A stretch of 64,000 bases of DNA from Salvator merianae (taxonomy: Eukaryota > Chordata > Lepidosauria > Squamata > Teiidae): assembly GCA_003586115.2 (NCBI GenBank), contig QVOM02000116.1, forward strand, positions 35,491,946-35,555,945. The letters are read 5' to 3'. The notes below the pieces were generated by a model that did not search any database, was not told the origin of the DNA, and saw only the letters and a list, made by a program, of their open reading frames with translations. Below, piece after piece: positions 1 to 11,500 of this stretch. The translations under genes were made by a program, and so were the position numbers. Every line of letters starts with the position of its first letter. The stretch's first letter is position 1.

Positions 1-1095
1 TAGTAAGACATTATGGGTGCTACGTACTACACAGAACCTCAAAAGAGCTGGAGTTCTGTTTTTTAAAAAAATAATTCCCCCCTCAATGCCAAACAAGAAG
101 GGAAAACTCACAGGATACGATTGTCAAAAAAAAAAGTTCTTATTTTAAGGGATGTTCTGTTTCTTTCTGTTTTAATTTTTTTTTTTTTTGAGTTTGCAAT
201 GTTTTGTTCATCCCTAGTAGAAGCCACATTCAGTGATAGCACAAAATGCATTTATGTTTTTATTTTTTAGCTTGTTTACGGTGACTGTGATTTCAATACT
301 GAAACTGTCTGCATGTTTTCACACTGCAATGTTCCTGCTGATTCTTTATTGTAAGGTCCCTTGAGTACCTAGTATTGGCAAGCAATGCATGTATTCATAA
401 ATAATGGCAGGAAGTATGTTCCAATACTGCTGTTATTTCTTGTGAAATTTAGTCCTGTACTAAGTGGGTGGAGGTTACTTGATGCCAGACAACTACTGTC
501 TTTGAAAATAGAAACTTGCAAGCCAGGAAGCAGATGTATATGTTAACATTTAACCAGGAAAAAAAAAAAGAAATCCAGATTTCTGAAAAAGGTGCAGTAA
601 GAGTTTGTGTGCTCGCCCTGAACGGAACAATAGAGAAAAGACTAGATTAAACCTGAATGCCTGTTGATCTGGCATTTAGATATGTGCTATGCATTGTCTA
701 AATGCAGACTGATCTACTGTGGTTACAAGTTCTGCAAACTAGCCTCATGTGTGTCATTTTGCAGTACAGCATGAGGAAACATCATGAAAAACCGAAATGG
801 AAATTTTAACCATCCTCATAACTAATGTGGATAGATCCATGCAGTTCTCTTGGCAATAGTGATGCACTTGCTTTACCACTGAGCTATGGTGATGTCTTGC
901 ATCTTGAAACAAAATACAAAACAGGCAAATCATACAGCTTACGGGGATTGTAACATATAATGTATTTAGGACCTCATGTGCGGGTTATGCTACTTGCCAC
1001 TGAAAAGATTCATCAGTCAGAGGATACTCCCACATTGATGGTGCAGTCTTTGTGCAAGATTGTGCGACTGTGCAGAAGCTTCATGTTCGTAAGTA
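1..1095. other. Non-genic stretch with a SINE scrap
   Basis: I see no gene here. There is an A/T homopolymer tract near 172-190. On the minus strand, 861-889 reads like the A-box half of a tRNA-derived SINE (reverse complement contains agctcagtggtaaagca). The remainder is AT-rich unique-looking sequence with frequent stops in all frames. Confidence 0.5.
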
Positions 1096-1562
1096 TATAA
1101 AATCATGCATGGTATGGATAAGGTGGATAGAGAGAAATTATTTTCTCTATCACACAACACTAGGACCAGGGGGCACTTTATGAAGCTGATGGGTAGGAGA
1201 GTTAGGACCGACAAGGGGAAGTATTTTTTCACCCAGGGGGTCATTGGTCCATGGAATTTATTACCAGAAGAGGTAGTGACAGCAATCAGCCTAGATAGCT
1301 TTAAGAAAGGTTTGGGCAGATTCATGGAGGTCAGGTGTATCAATGGCTACTAGAATGGATACCTAGGTACTGCCTCCAGGTTGGAAAGACGGGCAGGATG
1401 TTTGTAAAACCATTTGCGGGGAGTCAAGAGCAGGTCAAGGTTTTGCCTTTATGTTCTGCTTGAGAATGCCCAGAAGCAATTGGTGGACCACTGTGTGAAA
1501 CAGAATGCTGTACTAGATGGGCTGTGGCCTGATCCAGTAAGGTTCCTCTTATGTTCTTGTTT
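1096..1562 (+). mobile_element. CR1-clade-like LINE 3' end with ORF2 C-terminal remnant
   Basis: An 82-codon open stretch at 1105-1353 encodes a peptide containing KLFSLSHNTRTRGH and, further on, GPWNLLPEEVVTAISLDSFK. This pattern (FF..GVI..WN.LP.EVV.A.SL..FK..L) is typical of the C-terminal end of L2/CR1-type reverse transcriptase polyproteins. A 3' untranslated part follows and ends in a tail based on the octamer TTATGTTC. Six other partial copies in the window share this 3' end (near 13.4, 15.0, 19.1, 56.5, 57.3 and 58.8 kb). Tandem octamer tails are a hallmark of CR1-clade LINEs. It is a 5'-truncated dead copy and the open stretch is not a host gene. The clade assignment is inferred, because neither the catalytic reverse transcriptase motifs nor the endonuclease are present. 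Confidence 0.7.
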
Positions 1563-3506
1563 GGCCCACAGTGGTTTATAAAAATCTGCCCTGTCACAGG
1601 TAGCAGTGTGTAAATGAAATTTTTCCCCTGCATTGCTGAATTACTTGTTGGTATTGAACATTTCTCAGAGGAATGAGAAATATATTAGAAGGCTATTGAA
1701 CAGCATAGGCAATGAATCCGTCCTTTCTTTGCTTGCATGCATGCTGGATGTGAACTGAGACAAAACTTTGACAAGTAGTTTCCACATACCCTTGAATTTG
1801 TGCTTCTGCTGGGAACTCTCGGCAGGAAATCCTCCACATGTTTTCCTTTAACTCTGGCAACTTAAGAGAACTGTCTCATTTTGATTCAAGTATCAGCTTA
1901 TGCAGTAACACAACCTAAGCTGAGTGATGATAAATGTTGCTGCTGATAAAAAGTGTATCGTAATTGAACTGGAGTGAATATTCAACCATATAATACTGAA
2001 AAGAAGAAATCCCAGCAATCATCACTGAAGAGACCTTTAAAACAGTAAGTGTGGGTATCTTTTCTTTTTTTCTTTTTTGTGCTATTGGAAAACTAAACAT
2101 TGAAAGCATTAAACTGATTCCTCTGCAGCTCAGATGAGAATAAAGCAAAACAGTTATTAGATAGTTAACATTTCTGAGCAATCTCTGCCTTTATTTTAAC
2201 AACCATGTAAGCTTTAAAAACAGAAAGTCTTACTTTGACACAGTGCAAATCTCTGTGGCAAATTGCACTTTTTTCCTCTTTATTATAGCCTTACTAAAAT
2301 GTTTGTTTGTGATTATGACTCACTTTGAGTTACTTTTTCAAGTCTAGAGAAATGTATGTAAACAATCCTATTTAAATAGTTAAACCTGTTATAAATTGCA
2401 TATTGCTTTCAACAGGAATAATTCCTTAAGATTACTGGCCGATATTGTCTTTTTTTTCCTTCTCTTTTTTCAAAACAGAGTAATATCTGGTACTGTGCTT
2501 TATATGGGAAAATAGGTCAAAGCAATTGTGCTGTAAAGACTTAAATTATTGTAAAGCATAGTCTTGCGTGTCATTGAACCATTGATCATGGATGTTTGCC
2601 AGTCTCAAGAAACTTACATTACCATCTGTGCAAATTTGTTGCACAAATATAGCTATATCCAGAAAGGGTCTAAAATTTGGGATTACACTGGCACTATATG
2701 GGGATTGCCACCATATAGAGGCAAAATCCTGGAATATCCTATTTCAGAAAAAGAACTCCAGTCCCATTTCTTCCCTATTATATACCTTGTCTGGAGCTTA
2801 CTCCCAGGATTCTTCCTACTGCAAAGTATTGCAGGTGTTCATGCAGTTTGGATAATTCTTGATAGGAAGTATGGAGTATGCGAGCACCAGAAAGGTAATG
2901 GCTCACACTCGCCCCACAATTTTGCCCTGCCTTCTGCCACCTGGCAGGGACAGCGAGAGGCAATTGCAAAATCTAAACAAGATCTCACATTTTCCTCTTG
3001 CTGTCTGGATGCAGCCTAAGCTTGATATTTCCGGTCTGGAAATATTTTGAAACATTGTGAATCTGCTGGCAATGTAAGTGGACTCTTGGCTTTCTTTTTT
3101 TTCTCAGTGAGGGATTTCTAAAGAAATTGGGAAAGACAGCAGTTCTTGCCAGCTTCTAGCCATGCTTTCAACCTCACAGCATTCTGGAGGAAATACATAT
3201 TAGAGCTAGTTCAGTGACAGTTAATACTGTAGGATTCTTTTCACATTGAAGTCTTCTCAGAGTCCAATTTTCACATTGGGAAGGTAAGGTAGAACTACTT
3301 GACAACTCAGTGTGACATTAAAAACTGAAAAGTTATGTATCTGATGAAACATACTACACTTCTGTATTTGCCCATTTATACTTAAAAGGGCTGGCGTAGA
3401 GCAAAGATAATGAATGGTACTATTGATGAAACTGGCTTAGTAGTTAAGATAGCCTTGAGTCCATCCAGTTTTCTTTGCAACGAAACGGAAGTGGTTTGTC
3501 ATTATC
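1563..3506. other. No gene recognised
   Basis: The longest open frame is 2564-3019 (151 codons). Its composition looks random, no domain is recognisable, and a second overlapping frame is equally open, so I do not call it. A segment near 2780-3010 may be an old repeat, but I cannot classify it. Confidence 0.4.
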
Positions 3507-3583
3507 GTATTCCAGGAAGATGCCAGGAATTGAACCTGGGATTCTGCATGCAAGGACAGATGCAGTACAATAGAGCTGTGGTC
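3507..3583 (-). mobile_element. tRNA-derived SINE head (minus strand)
   Basis: The reverse complement contains a degenerate A-box part and a clear B-box (ggttcaattcc) followed by ctggcatct. This is the usual order for the tRNA-like head of squamate SINEs. The copy is short and has no tRNA secondary structure, so it is not a functional tRNA gene. Confidence 0.6.
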
Positions 3584-3709
3584 ACTCCTTGCTTATTAGC
3601 AGGGTAAATAAATTTTAAAAATGCAGATAGGATTTGGGAGCACAGAAAAGCCTAGTAAGCCCTGTTATATAAGTATAGGTTTTCTGAGCCGAGAATAATG
3701 GCTATTTAA

Positions 3710-4157
3710 GGTCATTTTTGCACTTACCTTCTTTGTCCCAGGAGCAGATGAATCTGTTCCTGAACCAGAAAAGTGCTGTCTGCATTGGAACAGTTGTTCC
3801 AGCCTAGCCCTCATCCTACTCTGAAGTTCTGAAGGCTCTGACATCCAGGAATGAAAGTTCCTGTCCTCAGATTTCCTGGGGGCCCCATTTTGGCGGCACA
3901 CCTTGTTGAGCCATCAAAATGGGTCACCGTGGTAAACCGAACTGAGGACGAATGTACCATCCGTACAACTTCATATTTTGGTAGAATGTTTTAAAGCCAT
4001 TTTGAGGTGCCTAGTCTGGTTTGACCCAGTCTATGCTTCAACCTGTGCAGATAGAGCAGTACCAGAAAGGGGAGGGGCTTCCCTTGGACCACATCAGTAG
4101 TGTGGAAGTCCATAGTCCTCTTCTTGAACCGGACTATGTCAAAATGCAGAAATGACC
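3710..4157 (+). mobile_element. Family A MITE, full length, 3-bp TSD (TAA)
   Basis: The left end reads ggtcatttttgcacttac and the right end is its inverted counterpart, atgcagaaatgacc. TAA flanks both sides (3707-3709 and 4158-4160), so the boundaries are exact. There is no coding capacity, so it must have moved with a transposase supplied elsewhere. The same terminal inverted repeat recurs many times in this window. The TAA duplication alone would suggest PIF/Harbinger, but other copies duplicate different triplets, so I leave the superfamily open. Confidence 0.8.
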
Positions 4158-4265
4158 TAAGATTCTACTCTTTGTAGTGACTTGACAAAGAAAGGAAGAA
4201 CACATTCATGTTTGTGTGTTCACAATCAGATTCTTCCCAGTGTTAGGGCATGGAGTTGAAAAACA

Positions 4266-4784
4266 GGTCCTTTCTGCACTTACCTTAATTCCAGAATAAG
4301 GGCCCATGGAGTAAGCTTCTGGGCCTCATCAATCCACACGTTAGTGCAGATCTGTGCAGGTATGCTCCATCTGCATTAGATGGAGTGTAATCTCAATCAA
4401 GGAGGCCCTGATCAGGATTATCTGTAGACACAATTAAATGAGTCTACTGGCATACCAGAGTGGGCCCTGATCCACAGCATGGAAGGCATGCCTCCCATGT
4501 TTGGGACTATTGTTTCTAGCCTCAGAGCCCCTGGGGGAAGCATTTCAGGGTGGGTGCTTTGGGTTCCACCAAAATGCATCCCCCAGGGGCTCTGAGGCTA
4601 GAAACGTTTGTTTCTAGCACTTGGAGGCCTCAAGTCTGGCCTTGAAGCTTGCGTGCACTTCAGGACAGGGAGAGGCTGGTCTGGACCAGAGCCATCATGA
4701 AGACCACCTTTCTGTGGTCAGACTGCAGACCTGGCTGTTTCAGACCAGTGATTCCAACCACAACAGGTAAGTGCAGAAAGGGCC
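4266..4784 (+). mobile_element. Family A MITE, full length, 3-bp TSD (ACA)
   Basis: The ends are ggtcctttctgcacttacc and its inverted partner ggtaagtgcagaaagggcc, 18 of 19 positions complementary. ACA flanks both sides (4263-4265 and 4785-4787). Inside is a perfect inverted pair of about 25 bases, 4512-4536 against 4581-4605, able to form a hairpin with a loop of about 44 bases. The copy near 41390-41849 shares its internal sequence. No transposase is encoded. The gtaagt in the right end mimics a splice donor but belongs to the repeat. Confidence 0.85.
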
Positions 4785-5331
4785 ACAGATTGAAAAAGTA
4801 GCACTTTTTTCTCCTAACTACAGGCAAAAAGTCTCTTACTATACTAATCTTAAGGCACACAAGGTCTCCAAAATATTGCAACAATTCTTCCAGCACTCCT
4901 TTTTGTACTCTCCAAAGCAGCTTTCCCTTCAGTTATGGCCCAAACAGACATGACATTAAATGCATGAATGCATTTAATGAGTCTGCTGTTTTCATTTAAC
5001 AATAGCAGCTGAAGGGAGGGGAACAGAATTGGAACAATGGTGTGCTGTGAAGTTTTTTTGTTTTTGTTTTTCTTAATTTGCTTTAGTGGTGTGGTCCTGC
5101 CACAAGAGGGCTAGTTTACCTTGTAATCCATGGTACCCTATTTGTTTTTGAATAAAAAGCTTCAGTTAGCACTAACTCGTGATGTAAACAAAAAGCTACA
5201 TTAGCCCCACACATTTTTGAAATGCTCTCCTCAAGGTTTTTGCAGAAAACGTCATTACCGTATATTTTAAAAATTCCATAACTCAAAAGCTATTCATGTA
5301 AAATACTAATTATTAGTGTTGTCTAACATTT
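4785..5331. other. Non-genic; short perfect palindrome
   Basis: I see no gene. A palindrome with 12-base arms lies at 4954-4979 (cattaaatgcat, then atgcatttaatg). It could form a small cruciform, but no function is evident. Confidence 0.4.
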
Positions 5332-5354
5332 TCTCTCTCTCTCTCTCTCTCTCT

Positions 5355-5391
<37 letters not shown>
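5332..5391 (+). repeat. Compound microsatellite (CT)n then (TA)n
   Basis: A run of CT dinucleotides to about 5356 passes directly into TA dinucleotides to about 5391. Confidence 0.97.
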
Positions 5392-5393
<2 letters not shown>

Positions 5394-5599
5394 AATATAT
5401 ATATGCCTTATCCTTGAAAAATGGAAAAAAAACATGTTGGTTTCAGTCAGTGGCAGCTGGTGGACTGTGGAACTGGGCTTCTCCCACTAGAGGAAGGCTA
5501 TGTGACATCACGAAGGCAGATCCAGTGAACCTGTGTGCTTTGCAGGTATTAAAGACAGTGTAGTTTATTGGCTAGAGAGTCAGGGTATCTCTCTGACAA

Positions 5600-5955
5600 G
5601 AGAAAATGGTGGTTATGGGAGCATATTCCAGATTAGGTGGCCTCTGATCAGGTTTACTGGCAATCATTGACATGGAGGATTCAGCTCAGTCCAGTCCAGA
5701 TCACGGAGACATGCAGAAGGTGCACCTCAGTATTCTGGACTACCAAGCGCAAAATCCTTTGTTTCTAGTCCTTTGGATCCCTTGGAAACTGGCCCCGAGG
5801 TTCATGCGAGTTTCAGGGCCAGTGCAGGGGCTGATCTGGATGAGTGCCACTATGCAGACGGCGCTGTTCCAGACCACACCTTGTGCTCTGAACCAATGGG
5901 CCTCGCTGGTCCAGACCCACTGGTTCGGATCCCAGCCAGGTAGTGCAGAAAGGCC
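5600..5955 (+). mobile_element. Family A MITE, left end missing
   Basis: The right terminus matches the family A end (gtagtgcagaaaggcc). The interior shares family A phrases such as the GATCTGGAT/CCAGACC-rich segments. The left inverted repeat is not recognisable, so the start is approximate. Overlapping open frames on both strands here (5672-6013 plus, 5740-5982 minus) arise from the repeat and are not genes. Confidence 0.6.
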
Positions 5956-7232
5956 CAGCTCTCTGAGAGAAGGTTCACTCAAGTCATTAAATAAAAGTGT
6001 CCCTATTAATTAATTCATTGTGTGTTACATCTTTTATGTTTTAACCACTGGTTACAACAAAAAAGATTAAACAGATATAAAAGACATTAAAATATTGCAT
6101 TGATTGCCAGCTGCTACGGTACACTGTCTCGTATTTATTAATTATCATATTACCTATGCAGAGTCCAAAATCTAACTAGTATACTGATCCAGGCAAGCTG
6201 AGCAGAGTGACAACTATTTACTGAATCTATATATCATTGACTTAGTTGACATTTTACAAAGAATAAGAGGATGGATTCGTTTCCCCAAAGGGTTTACAGT
6301 TTACAGGCAACCACTTTTGCACCTGCCTGATACAAAGCAATCATGCAAACACTCAGCTTCTCCAAGCACCAAATTTTCCCCTTCATTGAGAGAATAAGGA
6401 AAAAGACAAGCAGGAGTGCAGATATACTAATAATTAAAAAGTTATGGCCCATATAGTGGATGTCAGGTTTGCTGTTGCCAATGTGCTTTGCAAAAAGATT
6501 GTGCATTTACTTCATTTCTGTCTCTTTTCCTTTCTAAAGAAAAACAAGGATTTTAAAAAAGCAGTAAAAACAAGTTAAGATGCAGAATTTTAAGCTCATC
6601 TTGATTTGTCCAGAATTTTAAACCAAACTGTCTCTAAACAAATGCCCTCAACACAAGGCTGTGAACAAACCAAGATGAGGCATACTACACCTGCAGCCTC
6701 CAAACTGAAGTCCAGGGGCCCATTAAGAAGGAATGGGTTTTAAATTGTGTAAGTTGCTCAAAATCGGAGGTAAAAAATAAATAAAAAGATGGTTAACAGT
6801 CAAACCAACCAAATGAAAAAAGGACCAGTCAATCAGAATTGAATTGACAGATTTACAGCCAAAAAGTCATAGGCCACATGATATAATTTTTGAAAAATCA
6901 CTGTTGTAGTTGGATAGCTGTCATCAATGGAAAGAATTGTGACCTGAAGTCTCCCCCCCCCCCCCGAGGCTTTAAGGCAAAAGGAAAGGCAGTGGGGCTT
7001 GAAAAGGAAGATAGGATAGGCCAGAGCAAAGCATGTATGCGCTGGTGGCTGCATTCAAATGAACCATTCATCCTTGCTTTCGGCTAATATAGATATTACA
7101 CATGCACTAACACACCACTTTACAGAAAATCACAAATGACTTTTTGTAAGTCTATCTGATAAGTAAGAGAAACTTTTAAAAGGAAAAAAAAGGGTAAGAT
7201 TTGGAAAGATGAATCAGCATATAGCTTATAAT
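5956..7232. other. No gene recognised
   Basis: AT-rich sequence with no repeat I can name and no credible coding frame. A poly-C run lies at 6953-6965. Confidence 0.4.
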
Positions 7233-7407
7233 CAGTGGCAGCCCATCACTTTAAGGACGGGTGTTTGGAACCTGTGGGACAGGGGTGATCACTGGCCACA
7301 GGGGCTCCAGGCTGCGACAGTACGGAGGCCCGGAGGACCTGCGGCCAGTGATCGCCCCCTTCCCATGGGTTCCAAACACCTGCCCTTAAAGTGACAGGCT
7401 GCCACTG
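7233..7407. mobile_element. Palindromic hAT MITE with 8-bp TSD
   Basis: The element starts cagtggcagcc and ends ggctgccactg, matching the CAGNG-type termini of hAT elements. The flanks are cttataat (7225-7232) and attataat (7408-7415), 7 of 8 identical, the duplication length expected for hAT. The inverted arms extend well inward, so almost the whole 175 bases is a hairpin. Related palindromes lie at 11257-11427 and 42404-42572. It encodes nothing. Confidence 0.88.
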
Positions 7408-8271
7408 ATTATAATGCAAGCAACTTCTGCTGAAACTGTGTCTTCTATACAGCCATTAAATGTGTCGTGTTCCTGTCCTCTTTTTTGTATGATAATCCTA
7501 GCGTACAATAGGAAAATACCTTGGCTTAGGCAGACCATCATTCTGAAGTGGACGCGGATTTCATGTAACCAAAATATAGCTCCCATGATGAGGTTTAGCT
7601 GAGCAAGACATATAAACTATATAGAAAGCACTCAAATATGGGAAAACATTATATTTATTACCAATCCACACTGTTCAGTTGAGTGTAACGATATTCTTCC
7701 TGCTTCTATAAAACCTCTGAAGCATTTTGGGCCTTTTGACCACTTTCTAAAAGCATTAAAACCTGGATTTGGAAAGATCTGTTCCGTATTCACTTATTTT
7801 CTTATCTTCCCACTTTCTACACAGGATGTAATGGAAGGATGGTAGATAATAATGGATGCTACTTTACCAGTCATGGCTTGAAGCAAAACAAAATTCTGTT
7901 AACTGTTTATATAATGTCTATATAACATTTTGGTTTATTTATTTCTGAGTTCTGTTATGTTTTTGTATATATTTCTGCAGAATTACTAGGTGGTGACTTA
8001 TGTAAACTTCTGTGGTATTGTGAACTGGCTTGAAGAAATATGTTGGAAAGGTGATCTGCAGATATCCCGTGACTCACTTTTTTGAGGTGCTGCTGCTGTT
8101 TTTGTTTTGTGCATTACTGTTCAGTGTATGTCCGTGTTTTTCCTTAAGATCGTTATTGATATGAAAATAGCACACTATCTATACCACATCTATAAACTTC
8201 AAATTTAGACTTTCTGGTTTTTCACTAGCTCTGTAGTCTAGTCAGTTAGGGCTAGCATAGCAGAAATCTAA
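7408..8271. other. No gene recognised
   Basis: AT-rich, unique-looking sequence with no credible open frame or identifiable repeat. Confidence 0.4.
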
Positions 8272-8520
8272 GGGCCTTTCCGCACTTACTGTAGATTCGC
8301 ATTAAGGAGTTCTGGGGCCTCCCTTCTGCACATTAGTGTGGAATAAGAGAGGCCGTGCCCTAGTATGACCTATTTGCAGCAGATAGAGCATAATCCAGAT
8401 CAGGAGGCTCTTGACCTAGATTACTGGTGGACTTGATAAAACAGATCTGCCAGTGTACTAGACTGGAACAGCCATGGCAATGCAGACCATGTTGTTTTAG
8501 ACTATGGGTAATCTGTCCCA
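8272..8520 (+). mobile_element. Family A MITE, partial
   Basis: The left terminus, gggcctttccgcacttac, matches family A. The interior carries family phrases (ttctgcacattagtg, agataga, gtaatcc). The right inverted repeat is not found, so the end is approximate. The open frame at 8427-8753 overlaps this repeat and is not a gene. Confidence 0.55.
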
Positions 8521-10650
8521 GCCTTGCGGCAGTTTGTGTGTTTGGATTGGCTGATCTGGATCACTTTCATGGACTAGAAGGTACCTTTCTGATGAGCAAA
8601 ATTCACCAAGAGTGGAGTGAGATACTAGGAGGCATGAACTTTCTACCCAGAAAGAAGCAGCCCTGGTGTGGTTTTGAGAATGCGCATACACAGTATCAAG
8701 TCATTCCTTTTATGAGAAGCAGTTCAGACTGGTCAAAAGAAGTTTCAGAATAGCCACTTCAAGAAACTCGGTAAAGGAGAGCTGTTCCTTGTATAATCCG
8801 CTGTGTAGTGCAAAACTGTGTTAATTGCTACCTGTGGCAAGCTGTGGAGATCAGTCTCCCAATGTAAGTCAATAGCACTCAATCTACCAAAGTAAATCAA
8901 TGCGAGTGGAGCCTAAGGCAAGGAGAGAGGGGGGAATTCCTCTTCCTATGTGATGTCAGCTGGAGCAAAGCTGCATAGAAGTAGTCTTCAGAGAAGCTAA
9001 GGTTTCTCGCTTTGGCTTCAGCAGGAGGCAGGAGGTTCCAGGCACGAGTTTCCTTGACTCCCCAACTCTCAGACTTAACACCAGCATGGAGTAGGAGCAA
9101 GGGAGTGGTTTCACTTGGTGTCTTGGCTGATCCAGTGATGGCAGAGGCAGCTACCAGCTGGTAGTCTGTGATCTCAGCAAGAAAAATAGGATGAGATGGA
9201 TGATCTCGCAGTGCTCACTTCTTCAGCAGGAAAAGTGAATTTCAGCAAAGTGATGGTTCCACTAGTTGAGAGGAAAGAATCACTTCTGGCATGATGTTCT
9301 GTGAAGAAGTGGGCAAAAGTGAGGCTTTTTATATCTTTATTGGGGCTGTGGAGCAGAGGAGCAAAAAGGGGATTGCATGAAGATCAGATTCAAAAATACA
9401 AAACTGATTGGTTGAAAGTAAAATTCAAATTCATGGGCTCAACAGTGCCCTAGAGCTGAGCACATGGCATCCAGGTGTTGGGACATGATGTCAGGACTGA
9501 GCATTTGAACATGTTTACTAGTATGCACGTTAAGGTGGCAGAGTGAGTCAGAAAATCCGACAGAACTGTGAACAGTGATACTCAGTTAAAACAAAGTAAA
9601 CATTGGCAATCTATCCCCTGGGTGTGAACCAAATTAACAGATCACAGCAATTGCCAGGATTTAATCAAAAGGTATCAAGTCTTGCCCTCATGGCCACGCA
9701 GTGGCTTGTCTTAAAAATAACCTTGCTTACTATTGCTGAGTGTCTGCAGCATTTGCTCCTTGCAATCTTGTTCTCTTTTGAATAAAGAGTCTGAAGCAAC
9801 AGGAGAAGGGGGGCAGAAGCCGAAATTCAAAATGACTTTTTTTTTTAACTATAGACTGGAAACATGGCTTCTCAGGCATAATCTATAGATCTTATGATCT
9901 CTGTGCCTTTACAGCCTTAAAGTCCAGAGTGTTGTGAGTCTTGCAAGTCTGGTAGATGCTGTAAATGTGTACAAACATAATGTTGGTAACACATTCAAAG
10001 CACAAACTATGTGAGTCCTTCATTTTCTACTGAAAAGCCTCCTTCATACAGTGACACACTTGGACTCCACCTAGCCTCTGTTGTATGAAGAAATGTACCA
10101 ATATATTACACGTTGCCTGGTGCAGTGGAGATTTGCAGGATGGCTGTTTGACATTTTCATTGTTTTCAGACTGCTTTCCACAACCCCCTTCTTCCCATGA
10201 TGTTTGCATGAGTTTCTCCTGATCTCAGAAGTAGCCTTCAAGAGCCTCAAGTGGCGAAACTTGCAATATTCTGTGCAGTCTTTGTAACAGAAAGGGCAAG
10301 TGTGAATGAACTTGCTATGTTAACAGTTTAATCGTAGAAAGTCATCATAGCAAGTCATCATAGCATACCTTATCCCTGGTATGCTCTGTTGAGCCGATGG
10401 ACAATGAAACTATAACACAGATGTTGCAAGTTGTCCAGTTTTCCTTTCTCTACAAATGCCTCTATGCTCTCCTCATCTTCTTCCCCCAAGATTTCCTGCC
10501 AAACAGCGGACTACTGCAGCGTGAAAAAAGAGTCAGCTTCAGTGCTGAGAAATCTTTGAAAATGCTTTAAATAAGCTGCCTTAAAACACATCATTCCTGC
10601 TCATCTTTGTCAATATTAAGAATATCTGCCACTTTTTCCTTTTTTATTTA
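8521..10650. other. Unclassified region with possible LTR-like signals
   Basis: No gene is recognised. On the minus strand a TATA-like tataaaaag lies at about 9328-9336, just downstream of AATAAA. On the plus strand AATAAA lies near 9780 in a T-rich context. These could come from a decayed long terminal repeat or another retroelement, but I found no paired repeat, primer-binding site or polyprotein. The small open frames (8897-9100 minus, 9603-9785 plus, 10027-10209 minus) have no recognisable domains. Confidence 0.25.
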
Positions 10651-10654
10651 TTTA

Positions 10655-10958
10655 TGCCAATAGAGATTTCATCTTACGACTACCCACAGTCGGGCCTTCT
10701 CTGTGGTGGTACCCACCCTCTGAAATAGTCTCCCCTCTGACTTCCATAAGGTGCCCACACTTCTGGTTTTTAGGCACCAACTGAAGAAATACATTTTTAC
10801 CTAGGTCTTCTCAGAGTGATCGTTTCTTTGTTTGTTTCCTCCATTCTTGATTTTAATTAGGCTTGTATATAACTATTATGATTTTAGCTGCTTTTATCCT
10901 TTGTGATTATATTTTAATGGGAAGCAATATATAGATATTTTAAATACATAAAATTATT
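10655..10958 (+). mobile_element. L2-clade LINE 3' end
   Basis: The segment cagtcgggccttctctgtggtgg resembles the recurrent L2 C-terminal region ('A.S..FSVVV'). The untranslated part is T-rich and ends in an AT-rich tail with a degenerate AATA pattern. The copy near 39570 shares the same order of phrases (tcaggccttctcagtggt, then ggcacc, then a TTTTAAAT tail). It is short and 5'-truncated. Confidence 0.65.
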
Positions 10959-11187
10959 ACCTTATAACCCATGTATCCTTATCATGCACCTGGCCAATTT
11001 TTTAAGGGAAATCAGTGTGACTCTGGGTAACCTAAAGCAACAAACCTCCAGCAAAACGTTACAAAGATATTCTTCAGGCTACTTCAGCCTCAAAAGATAA
11101 GGCTTGAGATGGCTTAAAGGTTCATCACAGGTGAACTCTGGGTGATGGGAAAGCACTCAAACAGCTTCAGTACTTGGTCAGTAGAGG

Positions 11188-11500
11188 GTGTATCCAGATG
11201 GGGTGTAAAACTCAGGATTATCCCAGGGCTATGTTGGGATTGCCATGCGTGTTTATCAGAGATGGCTCGTCACTTTAAGAACGGCTGTTTGCAAGCCGTG
11301 GGAAGGGGAGATCACTGGCTGTGAAAACACATCTCTCCCTAGGAGGGTCTTGCAGCAGCCTTCTGTGGCGAAACAGAGACCCGGCGGTCAGCGATCTACC
11401 CATTCTTAAAGCAACGAGCTGTCACTGGTGTCTAGCCCTGGGATATTGGAGTGATACCCCGCAATAACGTTATTGCAGGAAAACAACTCCCAGTCTGGAT
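11188..11500 (+). mobile_element. CCAGA-type MITE interrupted by a hAT MITE
   Basis: The outer ends read gtgtatccagat and gtctggat, a short inverted pair. The left half ends with gttgggattgccatgcgt and the right half resumes with ctagccctgggatattgg, phrases that occur together in related copies near 21261 and 45105. The hAT MITE at 11257-11427 separates the halves, so the hAT insertion is younger than this element. Confidence 0.55.
11257..11427. mobile_element. Palindromic hAT MITE, nested, diverged
   Basis: It starts cagagatggctcgtcacttt and ends with the inverted counterpart gagctgtcactg. The left flank is gtgtttat and the right flank gtgtctag, 6 of 8 identical, fitting an aged hAT duplication. 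It is the same family as 7233-7407 but more diverged, and sits inside the element at 11188-11500. Confidence 0.7.

Noticed and set aside
2564..3019. 151-codon open frame
   Set aside because: No domain, no flanking splice signals, random-looking composition, and another overlapping frame is equally open.
4766..4775. caggtaagt, a perfect splice-donor match
   Set aside because: It is part of the family A terminal inverted repeat and recurs in other copies, e.g. near 41830.
5332..5391. Dinucleotide array as a possible regulatory element
   Set aside because: Ordinary compound microsatellite with no other signal.
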